9,850 bases of DNA from Dehalococcoidia bacterium (GCA_030626915.1 DAOUTC010000038.1:1-9850), one strand, 5' to 3'; positions 1-6,299 are shown, counted from the first letter of the stretch. Notes: a model not told the origin generated them from the sequence alone. A program made the numbers and translations.

Positions 1-75
1 GCGGAAGTAGTTCAGCGGTAGAATGCTTCCTTGCCAAGGAAGAGGTCGCGAGTTCGAATCTCGTCTTCCGCTCCA
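1..75 (+). tRNA. tRNA-Gly (anticodon GCC)
   Basis: The complete cloverleaf can be folded by eye. The acceptor stem pairs GCGGAAG (1-7) with CTTCCGC (65-71), with discriminator T72 and an encoded CCA at 73-75. The anticodon stem CTTCC/GGAAG encloses the loop TTGCCAA, giving anticodon GCC, which reads GGC and GGT glycine codons. The T arm carries the usual GTTCGAATC. It is the first of three closely spaced tRNA genes, probably co-transcribed. The gene starts at the first base of the window, so its promoter is not visible. Confidence 0.97.
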
Positions 76-84
76 TAAGATTAT

Positions 85-157
85 GGCGGTGTAGCCAAGT
101 GGTTAAGGCGGGGGTCTGCAAAACCCCTATGCAGCGGTTCAAATCCGCTCGCCGCCT
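85..157 (+). tRNA. tRNA-Cys (anticodon GCA)
   Basis: The acceptor stem GGCGGTG (85-91) pairs with CGCCGCC (150-156), including one T-G wobble. The anticodon stem GGGGT/ACCCC encloses a loop with anticodon GCA, which reads both cysteine codons. The T loop is GTTCAAATC. No CCA is encoded: the discriminator T157 is followed by TTC. The 3' end must therefore be completed by CCA-adding enzyme, unlike the Gly and Leu neighbours, which both encode CCA. The spacer to tRNA-Leu contains a short inverted repeat (TTCTTAA 158-164, TTAAGAA 184-190) that could form a small processing hairpin. Confidence 0.95.
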
Positions 158-204
158 TTCTTAAACTAAGGCTGGTATAAGACTTAAGAAGAATCTTCGG
201 CTGG

Positions 205-290
205 GCCGAGGTGGCGGAATGGTAGACGCGGCGGACTTAAAATCCGTTTCCCGTGAGGGAGTGTGGGTTCGAGTCCCTCCCTCGGCACCA
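205..290 (+). tRNA. tRNA-Leu (anticodon TAA)
   Basis: The acceptor stem GCCGAGG (205-211) pairs with CCTCGGC (280-286), with discriminator A287 and encoded CCA at 288-290. The anticodon loop CTTAAAA gives anticodon TAA, which reads TTA and TTG leucine codons. A long variable arm (about positions 250-266) marks it as a class II tRNA, as expected for leucine. A run of six T residues (293-298) follows directly. It could end the transcript of the three-gene tRNA cluster, but no separate hairpin precedes it. Confidence 0.97.
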
Positions 291-348
291 GGTTTTTTAG
301 CTACGTAGTATTATAGTCATTTGCATAAATTTGTATATTCACAAGCGA

Positions 349-480
349 TGGAAATTCTAAATCCGAAATTCTAAACCCTAAACAAGCTCAAAATTCAAAT
401 CTCAAATGTGCAAAACTGTTTTGGATTTTGAATTTTGGTCATTTGAATTTGTTTAGGATTTAGTGCTTAGGATTTTAAAG
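349..480. repeat. Imperfect AT-rich inverted repeat with internal 14-base period
   Basis: The left arm (about 351-416) and the reverse complement of the right arm (about 418-480) are clearly related. CCTAAACAA at 377-385 matches TTGTTTAGG at 449-457, and the centre is the palindrome CAAAA-CTG-TTTTG at 411-423. Each arm also has a 14-base repeat: GAAATTCTAAATCC (351-364) is followed by GAAATTCTAAACCC (365-378), and TTAGGATTT occurs at both 453-461 and 467-475. No ORF lies inside. Similar AT-rich sequence built from AAATCCTAAA units is, from memory, found in many copies in uncultured Chloroflexota and some other environmental genomes, so a REP- or MITE-like dispersed element is plausible. This stretch accounts for most of the gene-free region between tRNA-Leu and the GuaB3-type gene. 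Confidence 0.7.
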
Positions 481-493
481 ATTTATGCGGTTA

Positions 494-513
494 TTAAACG
501 CTGGGCTGCGTTT
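494..513 (-). terminator. Weak hairpin terminator after the GuaB3-type gene
   Basis: AAACGC (496-501) and GCGTTT (508-513) form a six-pair stem with a six-base loop, two bases past the TAG stop of the GuaB3-type gene. Read on the - strand the stem is followed by AATAA rather than a good U tract, so termination may be inefficient. On the + strand it runs into TTTTT and could also work in that direction. Confidence 0.35.
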
Positions 514-515
514 TT

Positions 516-1661
516 CTAGGGGGTATTTTGGGTTGCCTGGAAATATTTCCCCTCCGTCTTTATGGCCGGGGCAATGATGATCTTAACTTTATGCATTTCT
601 TTGATAGTTTTAGCACCGCAGACCCCCATGCCAGTATGCAGGGCACCAACCAAGTTTTGAGTGCCGTCGGTGACAGAGGTGGGACCAAAGAGGATTTGCT
701 CTAAAGGAGCGCGATTGCTAACCTTGATACGTGTCCCGCGAGGCAATGTGGGGTGAGGATGAGACATACCCCAGTGATAACCTCTTCCTGGAGCTTCTGT
801 GGCTTGAGCTAGAGGTGAACCGAGCATAACCGCATCAGCACCGGCAGCAATTGCTTTACATAAGTCACCGCCTGTGCGGATACCTCCATCAGCTATGACT
901 GATATATATTTACCACTCTCTTTGAAATAAGTCTCTCTAGCTGTAGCACAATCCATGGTAGCAGTTATTTGTGGGACTCCAACGCCAATGACCTCTCTGG
1001 TAGTGCAAGCGGCTCCAGGGCCAACACCAACTAGAATGGCATTGATTCCTGTTCTCATTAACTCCAGTGCGGCGCTATAGCTGCAGCAGTTGCCCACTAT
1101 AATAGGCAAGGACATCATCTGGCATAGCTCGGATAGAATGAGACCTCGGTAGCTTTTGGAGATATGCTTGGCGGTAGTGACTGTAGACTGCACTACTAGG
1201 ATATCCATTCCTGCCTCTTTAGCTATAGGGGCCAGTCTTTTAGTGTTGGCTGGAGTTAGTGACGCAGCACAAGTAACACCTCCCTGTTTTATCCTGCTGA
1301 TGCACTCGCCGATGAGATTCTCTCTGATAGGCGCTGAGTAAATTTTTTGTAGAAGAGGCGTAGCCTCGGTTTCAGAAGCTTGAGCAATTTGATTGAGGAT
1401 TTCGTCAGGATTTTCATAGCGGGTCTGTACTCCTTCGAGGTTAAGCACAGCAAGGCCCCCCAGTTTGCCGAACTTGATAGCCAAGGCCGGGTCAACGACA
1501 GCATCCATGGCTGAGGCTAAGATAGGAATGGGGAAATTAAAGCTTTTGATGGTAAAATGTATGTCTGTTTGGTCAGGATGGATGGTTATATCACCAGGGA
1601 CGAGAGCCACGTCATCAAATCCATAAGCTCGCTCCATTTCTTTGAATTTAGGATGAGGCAT
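516..1661 (-). CDS. guaB3: GuaB3-type IMP dehydrogenase-family protein
   Basis: A TIM-barrel protein of the IMP dehydrogenase/GMP reductase superfamily, 381 residues from the chosen start. IMP dehydrogenase oxidises IMP to XMP with NAD in guanine nucleotide synthesis. Visible motifs are the active-site loop GVGPGAACTTR (212-222, catalytic Cys219) and the phosphate-binding DGGIRTGGD (258-266) followed by GADAVMLGSPLA. The protein lacks the CBS pair found in classical GuaB (about 490 residues) and matches the shorter GuaB3 / IMP_DH_rel_2 type known from actinobacteria, cyanobacteria and Chloroflexota; a cyanobacterial GuaB3 is reported to be an active IMPDH. The frame is open for 60 more codons upstream, but ATG at 1661 is preferred: it has a GGGAG ribosome binding site six bases upstream, the protein then begins with the typical MPHPKFKEMERAYGFDDVAL, and a strong promoter lies inside the upstream extension. 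It is transcribed alone, divergent from the metG pair. A full-length guaB may exist elsewhere. Confidence 0.88.
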   Translation of the reverse strand: MPHPKFKEMERAYGFDDVALVPGDITIHPDQTDIHFTIKSFNFPIPILASAMDAVVDPALAIKFGKLGGLAVLNLEGVQTRYENPDEILNQIAQASETEATPLLQKIYSAPIRENLIGECISRIKQGGVTCAASLTPANTKRLAPIAKEAGMDILVVQSTVTTAKHISKSYRGLILSELCQMMSLPIIVGNCCSYSAALELMRTGINAILVGVGPGAACTTREVIGVGVPQITATMDCATARETYFKESGKYISVIADGGIRTGGDLCKAIAAGADAVMLGSPLAQATEAPGRGYHWGMSHPHPTLPRGTRIKVSNRAPLEQILFGPTSVTDGTQNLVGALHTGMGVCGAKTIKEMHKVKIIIAPAIKTEGKYFQATQNTP

Positions 1662-1691
1662 TTTTCTCCCTGAGAGAGATAATTGTTGTAA

Positions 1692-1720
1692 ACTATACAA
1701 GGGTAGCGATTTGAAGTCAA
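1692..1720 (-). promoter_or_regulatory. Sigma70-type promoter of the GuaB3-type gene
   Basis: Read on the - strand, TTGACT (1720-1715) and TATAGT (1697-1692) are separated by exactly 17 bases. Each hexamer matches consensus at five of six positions. Transcription would begin near 1685, leaving a leader of about 24 bases before the ATG at 1661. This makes translation from the far upstream start at 1841 unlikely. Confidence 0.75.
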
Positions 1721-1872
1721 GGTGGATAAAATTGTAGTTACGGGCTATAATTGCTAAGTCATGCCTGTTCCTCCTGTTGGTGGCTAACGTGTGTTTTTTC
1801 ACGCATCTTGTATCTTTTATGAAAAGCGAAGCTGGCAACAAAGCTAATTAATATCTACTGAAAGGAGTTAAA

Positions 1873-2076
1873 GTGCATCGTGGCTGTATTGTTGTAGGCA
1901 AAGTGCAATGTGATGGCTGTCACAGATTTCTGGAACATGGTGAGCGTTACTTAGTGATTGATGATGAGAAGGGGAACAGCCGACGCTTTTGTGTTGATTG
2001 CTGTTTTGAGCGCGGTTACGCTTCCTATAGGATGGAAAGGGGAGAGAAAATAGTCACCTTTTCCCCTGCGGACTAG
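1873..2076 (+). CDS. Small four-cysteine putative zinc-binding protein, unknown function
   Basis: A 67-residue protein starting at GTG, with AAAGGAG (1861-1867) five bases upstream. It has two paired-cysteine knuckles, CDGC (residues 13-16) and CVDC (40-43) followed by a further Cys44, a spacing typical of small treble-clef or zinc-ribbon folds that bind one zinc ion. The spacer holds a charged segment (HGERYLVIDDEKGNSRRF). There is no signal peptide or membrane segment, so it is likely cytoplasmic. It lies 37 bases before metG on the same strand and is probably co-transcribed with it. I do not recognise a named family. The arrangement resembles small conserved hypotheticals beside metG in Dehalococcoidia, but that is recollection. 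A role in nucleic acid binding or zinc handling would be a guess. Confidence 0.75.
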   Translation: MHRGCIVVGKVQCDGCHRFLEHGERYLVIDDEKGNSRRFCVDCCFERGYASYRMERGEKIVTFSPAD

Positions 2077-2113
2077 GTGTGATAGGTTAGATTACCTTTT
2101 TTGGGGGATTTTT

Positions 2114-3787
2114 TTGGGTGAGCGTATCTTTATAGGTGTTGCTTGGCCTTATGCCAATGGTCCATTACATTTAGGACATATTGCTGGAGCTTATCTACCA
2201 GCAGATATTTTTGCTCGTTATCATCGCCTTAAGGGTGATGATGTGCTTATGGTTTCGGGCAGTGACCAGCATGGAACCCCGATTACAATTCGTGCTGAGC
2301 AAGAATCTACCATGCCGCAGGAAATAGCCTCTAAATATCATCAACAATTTGTCGATTGTTGGCAGAAACTGGGCATCTCGTTCGACTTATTTACCACTAC
2401 TGGCACTGCAAATCATGCGCAAGTTACTCATGACATATTTCTTACCTTACTCGATAAAGGCTATATTTATAAGGATAAAATGCTTGAGGCTTATTGTCCC
2501 AAGTGCCAACGCTTTCTTCCTGACCGTTATGTTGAGGGTATATGTCCTTACTGTGGCTTTCCTAAAGCACGGGGCGATGAGTGTGATGAATGTGGCAAGC
2601 CCTTGGACCCTTCAATGCTTAAAGATGTTCGTTGTTACCTTTGCTCTACCCCAGCGCGATTTGAGGTGTTGGAGCACTTCTTTTTGCGCCTTAGTGCTTT
2701 TCAAGATAAGCTGGAGGCCTGGATAAAAGAGCAATCTCACTGGCGACACAATGTACTTGGTACTACCTGGAAATTTTTGCATGAAGGATTAAAGGATAGG
2801 GCGATAACCCGTGATATAAATTGGGGAGTGGCTGTGCCACAGCCAGGTTTTGAACAAAAACGCATTTATGTGTGGTTTGAAGCTGTTATAGGTTATTTAT
2901 CAGCCAGCAAAGAGTGGGCGAAATTACATGGCGATGATACGCTTTGGCAACCATTTTGGCAGGGTGAATGCAAGAGTTTTTACTTTGTGGGCAAGGACAA
3001 CATTTTTTTTCATACCCTCATTTGGCCAGCGATGTTGATGGGTTGCGGTGATTTGGTTCTTCCTTATAATGTTCCAGCCAATGAATTTTTGACCATCGAG
3101 GGTAAGAAACTTTCTACTAGCCGCAACTGGGCGGTTTGGCTCCCTGATTATCTGGAGCGATATGACCCAGATCCGCTGAGGTATGCCTTAACAGCAGGCA
3201 TGCCTGAGACAGCAGACAGTGATTTTTCCTGGAGTAAGCTTGTTCATCGTAATAACGATGAACTGGTGGCTACTTATGGTAACTTAGCTCATCGTGTCCT
3301 TACCTTTACTTACCGTAATTTCAAAGGAATGGTACCTTCGCCAGGTGAACTCGATGGGCAAAGTCAAGCATTACTTTGTAAGGCTGAGACTACACTGGAT
3401 GAGGTTGATGGAGCGCTTCATCGCTGTGGTTTCAGAGAGGCAATTAAACATGCCATGTCCCTGGCGCAGGAAGCTAATCGCTATCTCGATAATCAATCCC
3501 CCTGGAAGGTGATTAAAGAAACCCCAGAGGCCTCAGCTAAATCTATCTACACTGTCTTATCTGTGTTGTCAGCTTTAAAGACTGTTCTTTACCCCTTCCT
3601 TCCTTTTAGCTCTGAGAGACTCCATACCCTTCTCGGCTTCGCGGGAAGTGCGAAGGAAACTGGCTGGAAGTTTGAGTCACCAGTGCCCGGGCAGAAAATT
3701 CCCCCACCACAACCACTATTTGTTAAGCTGGATGATAGCATTATTACCCAGGAAATTAGCCGACTTGGTCGTGCATCCCATTGGTAA
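2114..3787 (+). CDS. metG: Methionyl-tRNA synthetase
   Basis: Class I aminoacyl-tRNA synthetase that attaches methionine to elongator and initiator tRNA in the cytoplasm using ATP. At 557 residues it has the Rossmann catalytic core with the HIGH-type motif HLGH (19-22) and the KMSKS-type motif KLSTS (332-336). The zinc-knuckle insertion carries four CxxC pairs (Cys128/131, 144/147, 157/160, 174/177), indicating the two-zinc subtype. The alpha-helical anticodon-binding domain follows (about 375-545, with ANRYLDNQSPW at 454-464). The C-terminal tRNA-binding (EMAPII/Trbp111-like) domain of longer MetG proteins is absent, so this is the short form. The start is TTG at 2114: the protein must begin near GERIFIGVAWPYANGP, and no ATG or GTG lies in frame close upstream. 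GGGGG at 2103-2107 is the only ribosome binding site candidate. It is convergent with ftsH, with 19 bases between stop codons and no clear terminator. Confidence 0.96.
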   Translation: MGERIFIGVAWPYANGPLHLGHIAGAYLPADIFARYHRLKGDDVLMVSGSDQHGTPITIRAEQESTMPQEIASKYHQQFVDCWQKLGISFDLFTTTGTANHAQVTHDIFLTLLDKGYIYKDKMLEAYCPKCQRFLPDRYVEGICPYCGFPKARGDECDECGKPLDPSMLKDVRCYLCSTPARFEVLEHFFLRLSAFQDKLEAWIKEQSHWRHNVLGTTWKFLHEGLKDRAITRDINWGVAVPQPGFEQKRIYVWFEAVIGYLSASKEWAKLHGDDTLWQPFWQGECKSFYFVGKDNIFFHTLIWPAMLMGCGDLVLPYNVPANEFLTIEGKKLSTSRNWAVWLPDYLERYDPDPLRYALTAGMPETADSDFSWSKLVHRNNDELVATYGNLAHRVLTFTYRNFKGMVPSPGELDGQSQALLCKAETTLDEVDGALHRCGFREAIKHAMSLAQEANRYLDNQSPWKVIKETPEASAKSIYTVLSVLSALKTVLYPFLPFSSERLHTLLGFAGSAKETGWKFESPVPGQKIPPPQPLFVKLDDSIITQEISRLGRASHW

Positions 3788-3806
3788 GATAGAGGAAAGG
3801 GACTTT

Positions 3807-5630
3807 TTAGCTAGAAGCTGGCTGTGGCCTTAGTCCTTCAAATAGCTTGTTGAGCTCCTCTTCCTCCAAAGTCTCATGAGCGATGAGCTGCTCAGCAATT
3901 TCTTTTAGTTTTGCTTTGTTCTTGGTGAGGATTTTCTTGGCAGTATTATAGGCATGCTGAATAATATTATGTACCTCTTCATCTATTTCTTGGGCGATCT
4001 TATCACTGTAGTCTCTTTGCTCGCTGATCTCACGACCCAAGAAAACAAGCTCCTGCCTTTGCCCAAAAGTTCGTGGTCCTAATTTATCACTCATTCCATA
4101 TTCGGTAACCATCCTCCTGGCTAGTTTAGTTGCCTCGGCTAAGTCGTTTTGTGCTCCTGTAGTTATTTCTCCGAAGCTGATTTCCTCAGCAGTACGTCCG
4201 CCTAACATTACTGCTAATCGGTCATCAAATTGAGAGCGAGTCCATAAATAGCGGTCCTCAGTAGGCAGGAAGCGTGTCCAGCCCCCTATAGCTCCTCGAG
4301 CGATGATGGAGACTTTGTGTACCGGATCGGCATTGGGCAACATCTTAGCTGTTAGGGCATGCCCGCTTTCGTGATGGGCGATTATTTCCTTTTCTCTCTG
4401 ACTGATTACGCGGCTTTTCTTTTCAGGCCCAGCGATAACTCTATCAGTAGCCTCCTCAAGCTCCTTTGAAGAGATATCTTTGCGGTTGTGTCTGGCAGCC
4501 AAAATAGCTGCTTCATTAAGTAAGTTAGCTAAATCAGCACCGCTGAAACCAGGTGTTTCCTTAGCTATTGTCTCCAGGTTGACATCTTTAGCTAATGGCT
4601 TGGCTTTAGCATGTACCTCCAGGATAGCTTTGCGGCCATTGACATCTGGTAAATCAACTATGATATGGCGGTCAAAACGGCCGGGTCGCAATAAGGCTGG
4701 GTCAAGAATATCAGGGCGATTGGTAGCGGCCAGAACAATAATGTTAGTATTGGTATCAAAGCCGTCCATCTCAGCTAGAATTTGATTTAAAGTTTGCTCT
4801 CTTTCATCATGTCCTCCGCCCAGGCCGGCACCACGGTGTCGGCCTACAGCATCAATTTCGTCCATAAAAACTATGCATGGAGCATTACGCTTAGCTTGCT
4901 CAAAAAGGTCTCTAACTCTGGCAGCACCCACGCCCACAAACATCTCCACGAATTCGCTGCCGCTGATAGAGTAAAATGGCGCTTTGGCTTCGCCAGCTAT
5001 AGCTTTGGCCAATAAAGTCTTGCCTGTTCCCGGTGGCCCTACCAGGAGCACACCCCGAGGTATCCGCCCCCCCAAAGTGCGAAATTTTTGGGGTGATTTG
5101 AGGAATTCTACTACTTCTTGGACCTCTTCCTTTGCCTCCTCCACTCCAGCAACATCAGCAAAAGTCACGGTAGATTTGTTGTCGGAACTCAGTCTGGCGC
5201 GGCTTTTACCGAAATTGAAAGCTTGCGTACCAGCGCCACGGGCTGAGCGAAACAGGAAATAAAATAACGCCCCAAGCAATACCATTGGTAAGATAATTTG
5301 CAGGGCTATCATCCCCCAGTCAGTACCACTAGGTTTAACATCGATCGGGAGGTTGACTCCTTCGTCCTTAAAGTAATTACGTAGCTCGATAGTGCTGCCA
5401 TCGAACCCAGTTTTAATGACAGCCTGGCCATCCTTTAAGCCAATAACGCTATTGTGGCTCGGATCTTGCTGGATAGTATCAATTTGCCCTTGTTTAGCTT
5501 GAGTGATAAATTCGTCAATGCTGGCTACATTTTCGGGGCCCCCGCGCGGCAAAAAGACGAGTACAAGGGTTAATATCGCTACCAGAAGTATCAAATAGAC
5601 AAAGCCATTATGCCACCATTTCGTTTTCAT
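3807..5630 (-). CDS. ftsH: ATP-dependent zinc metalloprotease FtsH
   Basis: Membrane-anchored AAA+ protease that unfolds and degrades damaged membrane proteins and unstable regulators as a hexamer. The 607-residue protein shows the standard order: an N-terminal transmembrane helix (about 11-27), an extracytoplasmic segment (28-104), a second helix (105-127), then the AAA domain with Walker A GPPGTGKT (198-205), Walker B IVFMDEID (253-260) and the second region of homology ending RPGRFDR (315-321). The protease domain has the zinc site HESGH (420-424, HExxH form) and the likely third ligand Asp496 in TGAQNDL. Serine replaces the more usual alanine of HEAGH, a conservative change. ATG at 5630 is chosen because AGGTGAG lies six bases upstream; an in-frame TTG two codons earlier abuts that site. 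The gene is transcribed alone, convergent with metG. Length and motifs are complete. Confidence 0.97.
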   Translation of the reverse strand: MKTKWWHNGFVYLILLVAILTLVLVFLPRGGPENVASIDEFITQAKQGQIDTIQQDPSHNSVIGLKDGQAVIKTGFDGSTIELRNYFKDEGVNLPIDVKPSGTDWGMIALQIILPMVLLGALFYFLFRSARGAGTQAFNFGKSRARLSSDNKSTVTFADVAGVEEAKEEVQEVVEFLKSPQKFRTLGGRIPRGVLLVGPPGTGKTLLAKAIAGEAKAPFYSISGSEFVEMFVGVGAARVRDLFEQAKRNAPCIVFMDEIDAVGRHRGAGLGGGHDEREQTLNQILAEMDGFDTNTNIIVLAATNRPDILDPALLRPGRFDRHIIVDLPDVNGRKAILEVHAKAKPLAKDVNLETIAKETPGFSGADLANLLNEAAILAARHNRKDISSKELEEATDRVIAGPEKKSRVISQREKEIIAHHESGHALTAKMLPNADPVHKVSIIARGAIGGWTRFLPTEDRYLWTRSQFDDRLAVMLGGRTAEEISFGEITTGAQNDLAEATKLARRMVTEYGMSDKLGPRTFGQRQELVFLGREISEQRDYSDKIAQEIDEEVHNIIQHAYNTAKKILTKNKAKLKEIAEQLIAHETLEEEELNKLFEGLRPQPASS

Positions 5631-5636
5631 ATTCAA

Positions 5637-5651
5637 CTCACCTTTATTATA
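5637..5651 (-). promoter_or_regulatory. ftsH ribosome binding site and candidate -10 box
   Basis: Read on the - strand, a perfect TATAAT (5651-5646) is followed closely by the Shine-Dalgarno AGGTGAG (5643-5637) and then ATG at 5630. If TATAAT is the -10 box, the RNA would begin almost at the ribosome binding site. The matching -35 at 17-base spacing (5674-5669, TTTTTA) is only three of six. The Shine-Dalgarno is well supported; the promoter is a candidate only. Confidence 0.45.
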
Positions 5652-5704
5652 TCAGAGTTCCTATAAATTAAAAAGTCGCAGTTTTAACAAAGTCTACCCT
5701 AGCA

Positions 5705-5734
5705 GCATCTTCTCGTTCAGATGGGAGAAGGTGC
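5705..5734. other. Ten-pair hairpin in the ftsH upstream region
   Basis: GCATCTTCTC (5705-5714) pairs with GAGAAGGTGC (5725-5734) over ten positions, one of them a G-T wobble, with a ten-base loop. No U tract follows on either strand, so it is not a standard terminator. It lies between ftsH and the riboswitch promoter. It could be an operator dyad, or an RNA hairpin if ftsH is transcribed from further upstream. Apart from this hairpin and a small adjacent dyad (ATAGT-AAC-ACTAT), the stretch from about 5652 to 5860 shows nothing I can name. Confidence 0.4.
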
Positions 5735-5863
5735 ATAATAGTAACACTATCCGAACTCACCAGGCATTGGGATATCTCACACTACAGCAGTTTCTTGAAC
5801 GTTTTCGGCAAAATCAAAGAAAGGGGGTAAGGTGTCACTAATCATATGGACGAGTTCAAGTGC

Positions 5864-5892
5864 TTGACAATCACGGCGAGGCATGATTAAAT
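5864..5892 (+). promoter_or_regulatory. Sigma70-type promoter for the glycine riboswitch transcript
   Basis: A perfect -35 box TTGACA (5864-5869) is separated by 17 bases from TTAAAT (5887-5892), which matches the -10 consensus at four positions and is preceded by an extended -10 TG (5884-5885). Transcription would begin near 5899, just before the first aptamer of the riboswitch, as expected for a riboswitch leader. Confidence 0.75.
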
Positions 5893-5910
5893 AAAAAATA
5901 AGGGTAGCGT

Positions 5911-6097
5911 GAGGGCAGGGGATATCCTGAATAGGAAGCTGAAGGGGAAAGAGATAGGGTACTAGCTTGAGGTCTCGAAACTCTCAAGCAAAAGAACTGC
6001 CATCGGCAAAACTCCTGGAGACATCTTTTCGTGAGGTAATCGAAGTGGTAAATCTGCAAGCAGTAGCGGAAGATCTCTCAGGTGAAGGAACCGGAGC
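5911..6097 (+). promoter_or_regulatory. Tandem glycine riboswitch (two aptamers)
   Basis: Two consecutive glycine aptamers are recognisable. Aptamer I: outer helix GGCAG (5914-5918) with CTGCC (5997-6001), core segment GCTGAAGGGG (5938-5947) and the signature AAACTCTCAAGCAAAAGAAC (5978-5997). The linker reads ATCGGCAAAA (6002-6011). Aptamer II: outer helix CTCC (6012-6015) with GGAG (6093-6096), TGGAGA (6016-6021), ATCGAAGTGGTAAA (6039-6052), a P3b-like helix TCTGC/GCGGA (6053-6057 and 6066-6070), and CTCTCAGGTGAAGGAAC (6075-6091). These match the glycine riboswitch consensus elements (GGAGAG, CCGAAGGGGCAA, CTCTCAGGNAAAAGGAC) in order and spacing, including the short linker of tandem types. 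Glycine riboswitches normally activate glycine cleavage or glycine transport genes. Here gcvPA occurs downstream as the third gene, which supports the call. An intrinsic terminator overlaps the 3' edge. Confidence 0.92.
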
Positions 6098-6131
6098 AAT
6101 TCGAATAATTAGGATTGCTCCTTTTATTTTT
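6093..6131 (+). terminator. Riboswitch expression platform: intrinsic terminator
   Basis: GGAGCAATTC (6093-6102) pairs with GGATTGCTCC (6112-6121) to form a ten-pair stem with one T-G wobble and a nine-base loop, followed by TTTTATTTTT (6122-6131). The first four stem bases, GGAG, are also the 3' strand of the outer helix of aptamer II. Glycine binding, which stabilises that helix, should prevent the terminator from forming. The predicted logic is therefore an ON switch: high glycine permits read-through into the downstream genes. Confidence 0.88.
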
Positions 6132-6163
6132 GGGATTTGGATTGTTTAATAATTCGTGGCCGG

Positions 6164-6206
6164 TTGGGCGAGCTAACTGGATCTAATATATTATAAGGAG
6201 GTGATG
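6164..6206 (+). promoter_or_regulatory. Possible internal promoter and full-length Shine-Dalgarno before the alcohol dehydrogenase
   Basis: TTGGGC (6164-6169) and TATATT (6187-6192) are 17 bases apart and could form a weak promoter downstream of the riboswitch terminator, allowing a basal transcript that bypasses glycine control. The -10 matches at five of six positions, the -35 at only three. TAAGGAGGTGAT (6194-6205) follows directly. It complements the whole anti-Shine-Dalgarno end of 16S rRNA yet stands 95 bases before the next gene, with only tiny ORFs (11 and 14 codons) behind it. Confidence 0.3.
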
Positions 6207-6299
6207 CTTATCGAAGATGCGGCATTTAAAAGTTTCTAGCTTGGGGCAACTGAAGTAAATTATTCCACATCCCAAAATTTTATAAAGGAGGTTAGTTAA

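Noticed and set aside
351..378. Direct repeats of 14 bases as a CRISPR array
   Set aside because: The units are adjacent without spacers, occur only twice per arm, and belong to an inverted repeat.
3788..3840. Bidirectional terminator between metG and ftsH
   Set aside because: Only a weak AGC-N5-GCT dyad is visible, inside the ftsH end, with no U tract in the right place for either gene.
5631..5636. TTG at 5636 as the ftsH start
   Set aside because: It directly abuts the Shine-Dalgarno AGGTGAG, leaving no spacing; ATG at 5630 has the correct six-base spacing.
5846..5890. 14-codon ORF (MDEFKCLTITARHD) before the riboswitch
   Set aside because: It overlaps the TTGACA and -10 boxes of the riboswitch promoter and has no well-placed ribosome binding site.
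5900..6131. T-box leader as an alternative to the glycine riboswitch
   Set aside because: A leader with a terminator fits both, but no T-box sequence (GGGTGG, ACCGCG type) or specifier loop is present, while two copies of the glycine aptamer signature are.
5871..6149. Short open frames on both strands within the riboswitch region
   Set aside because: They overlap highly structured regulatory RNA, have no ribosome binding site and encode no recognisable protein.
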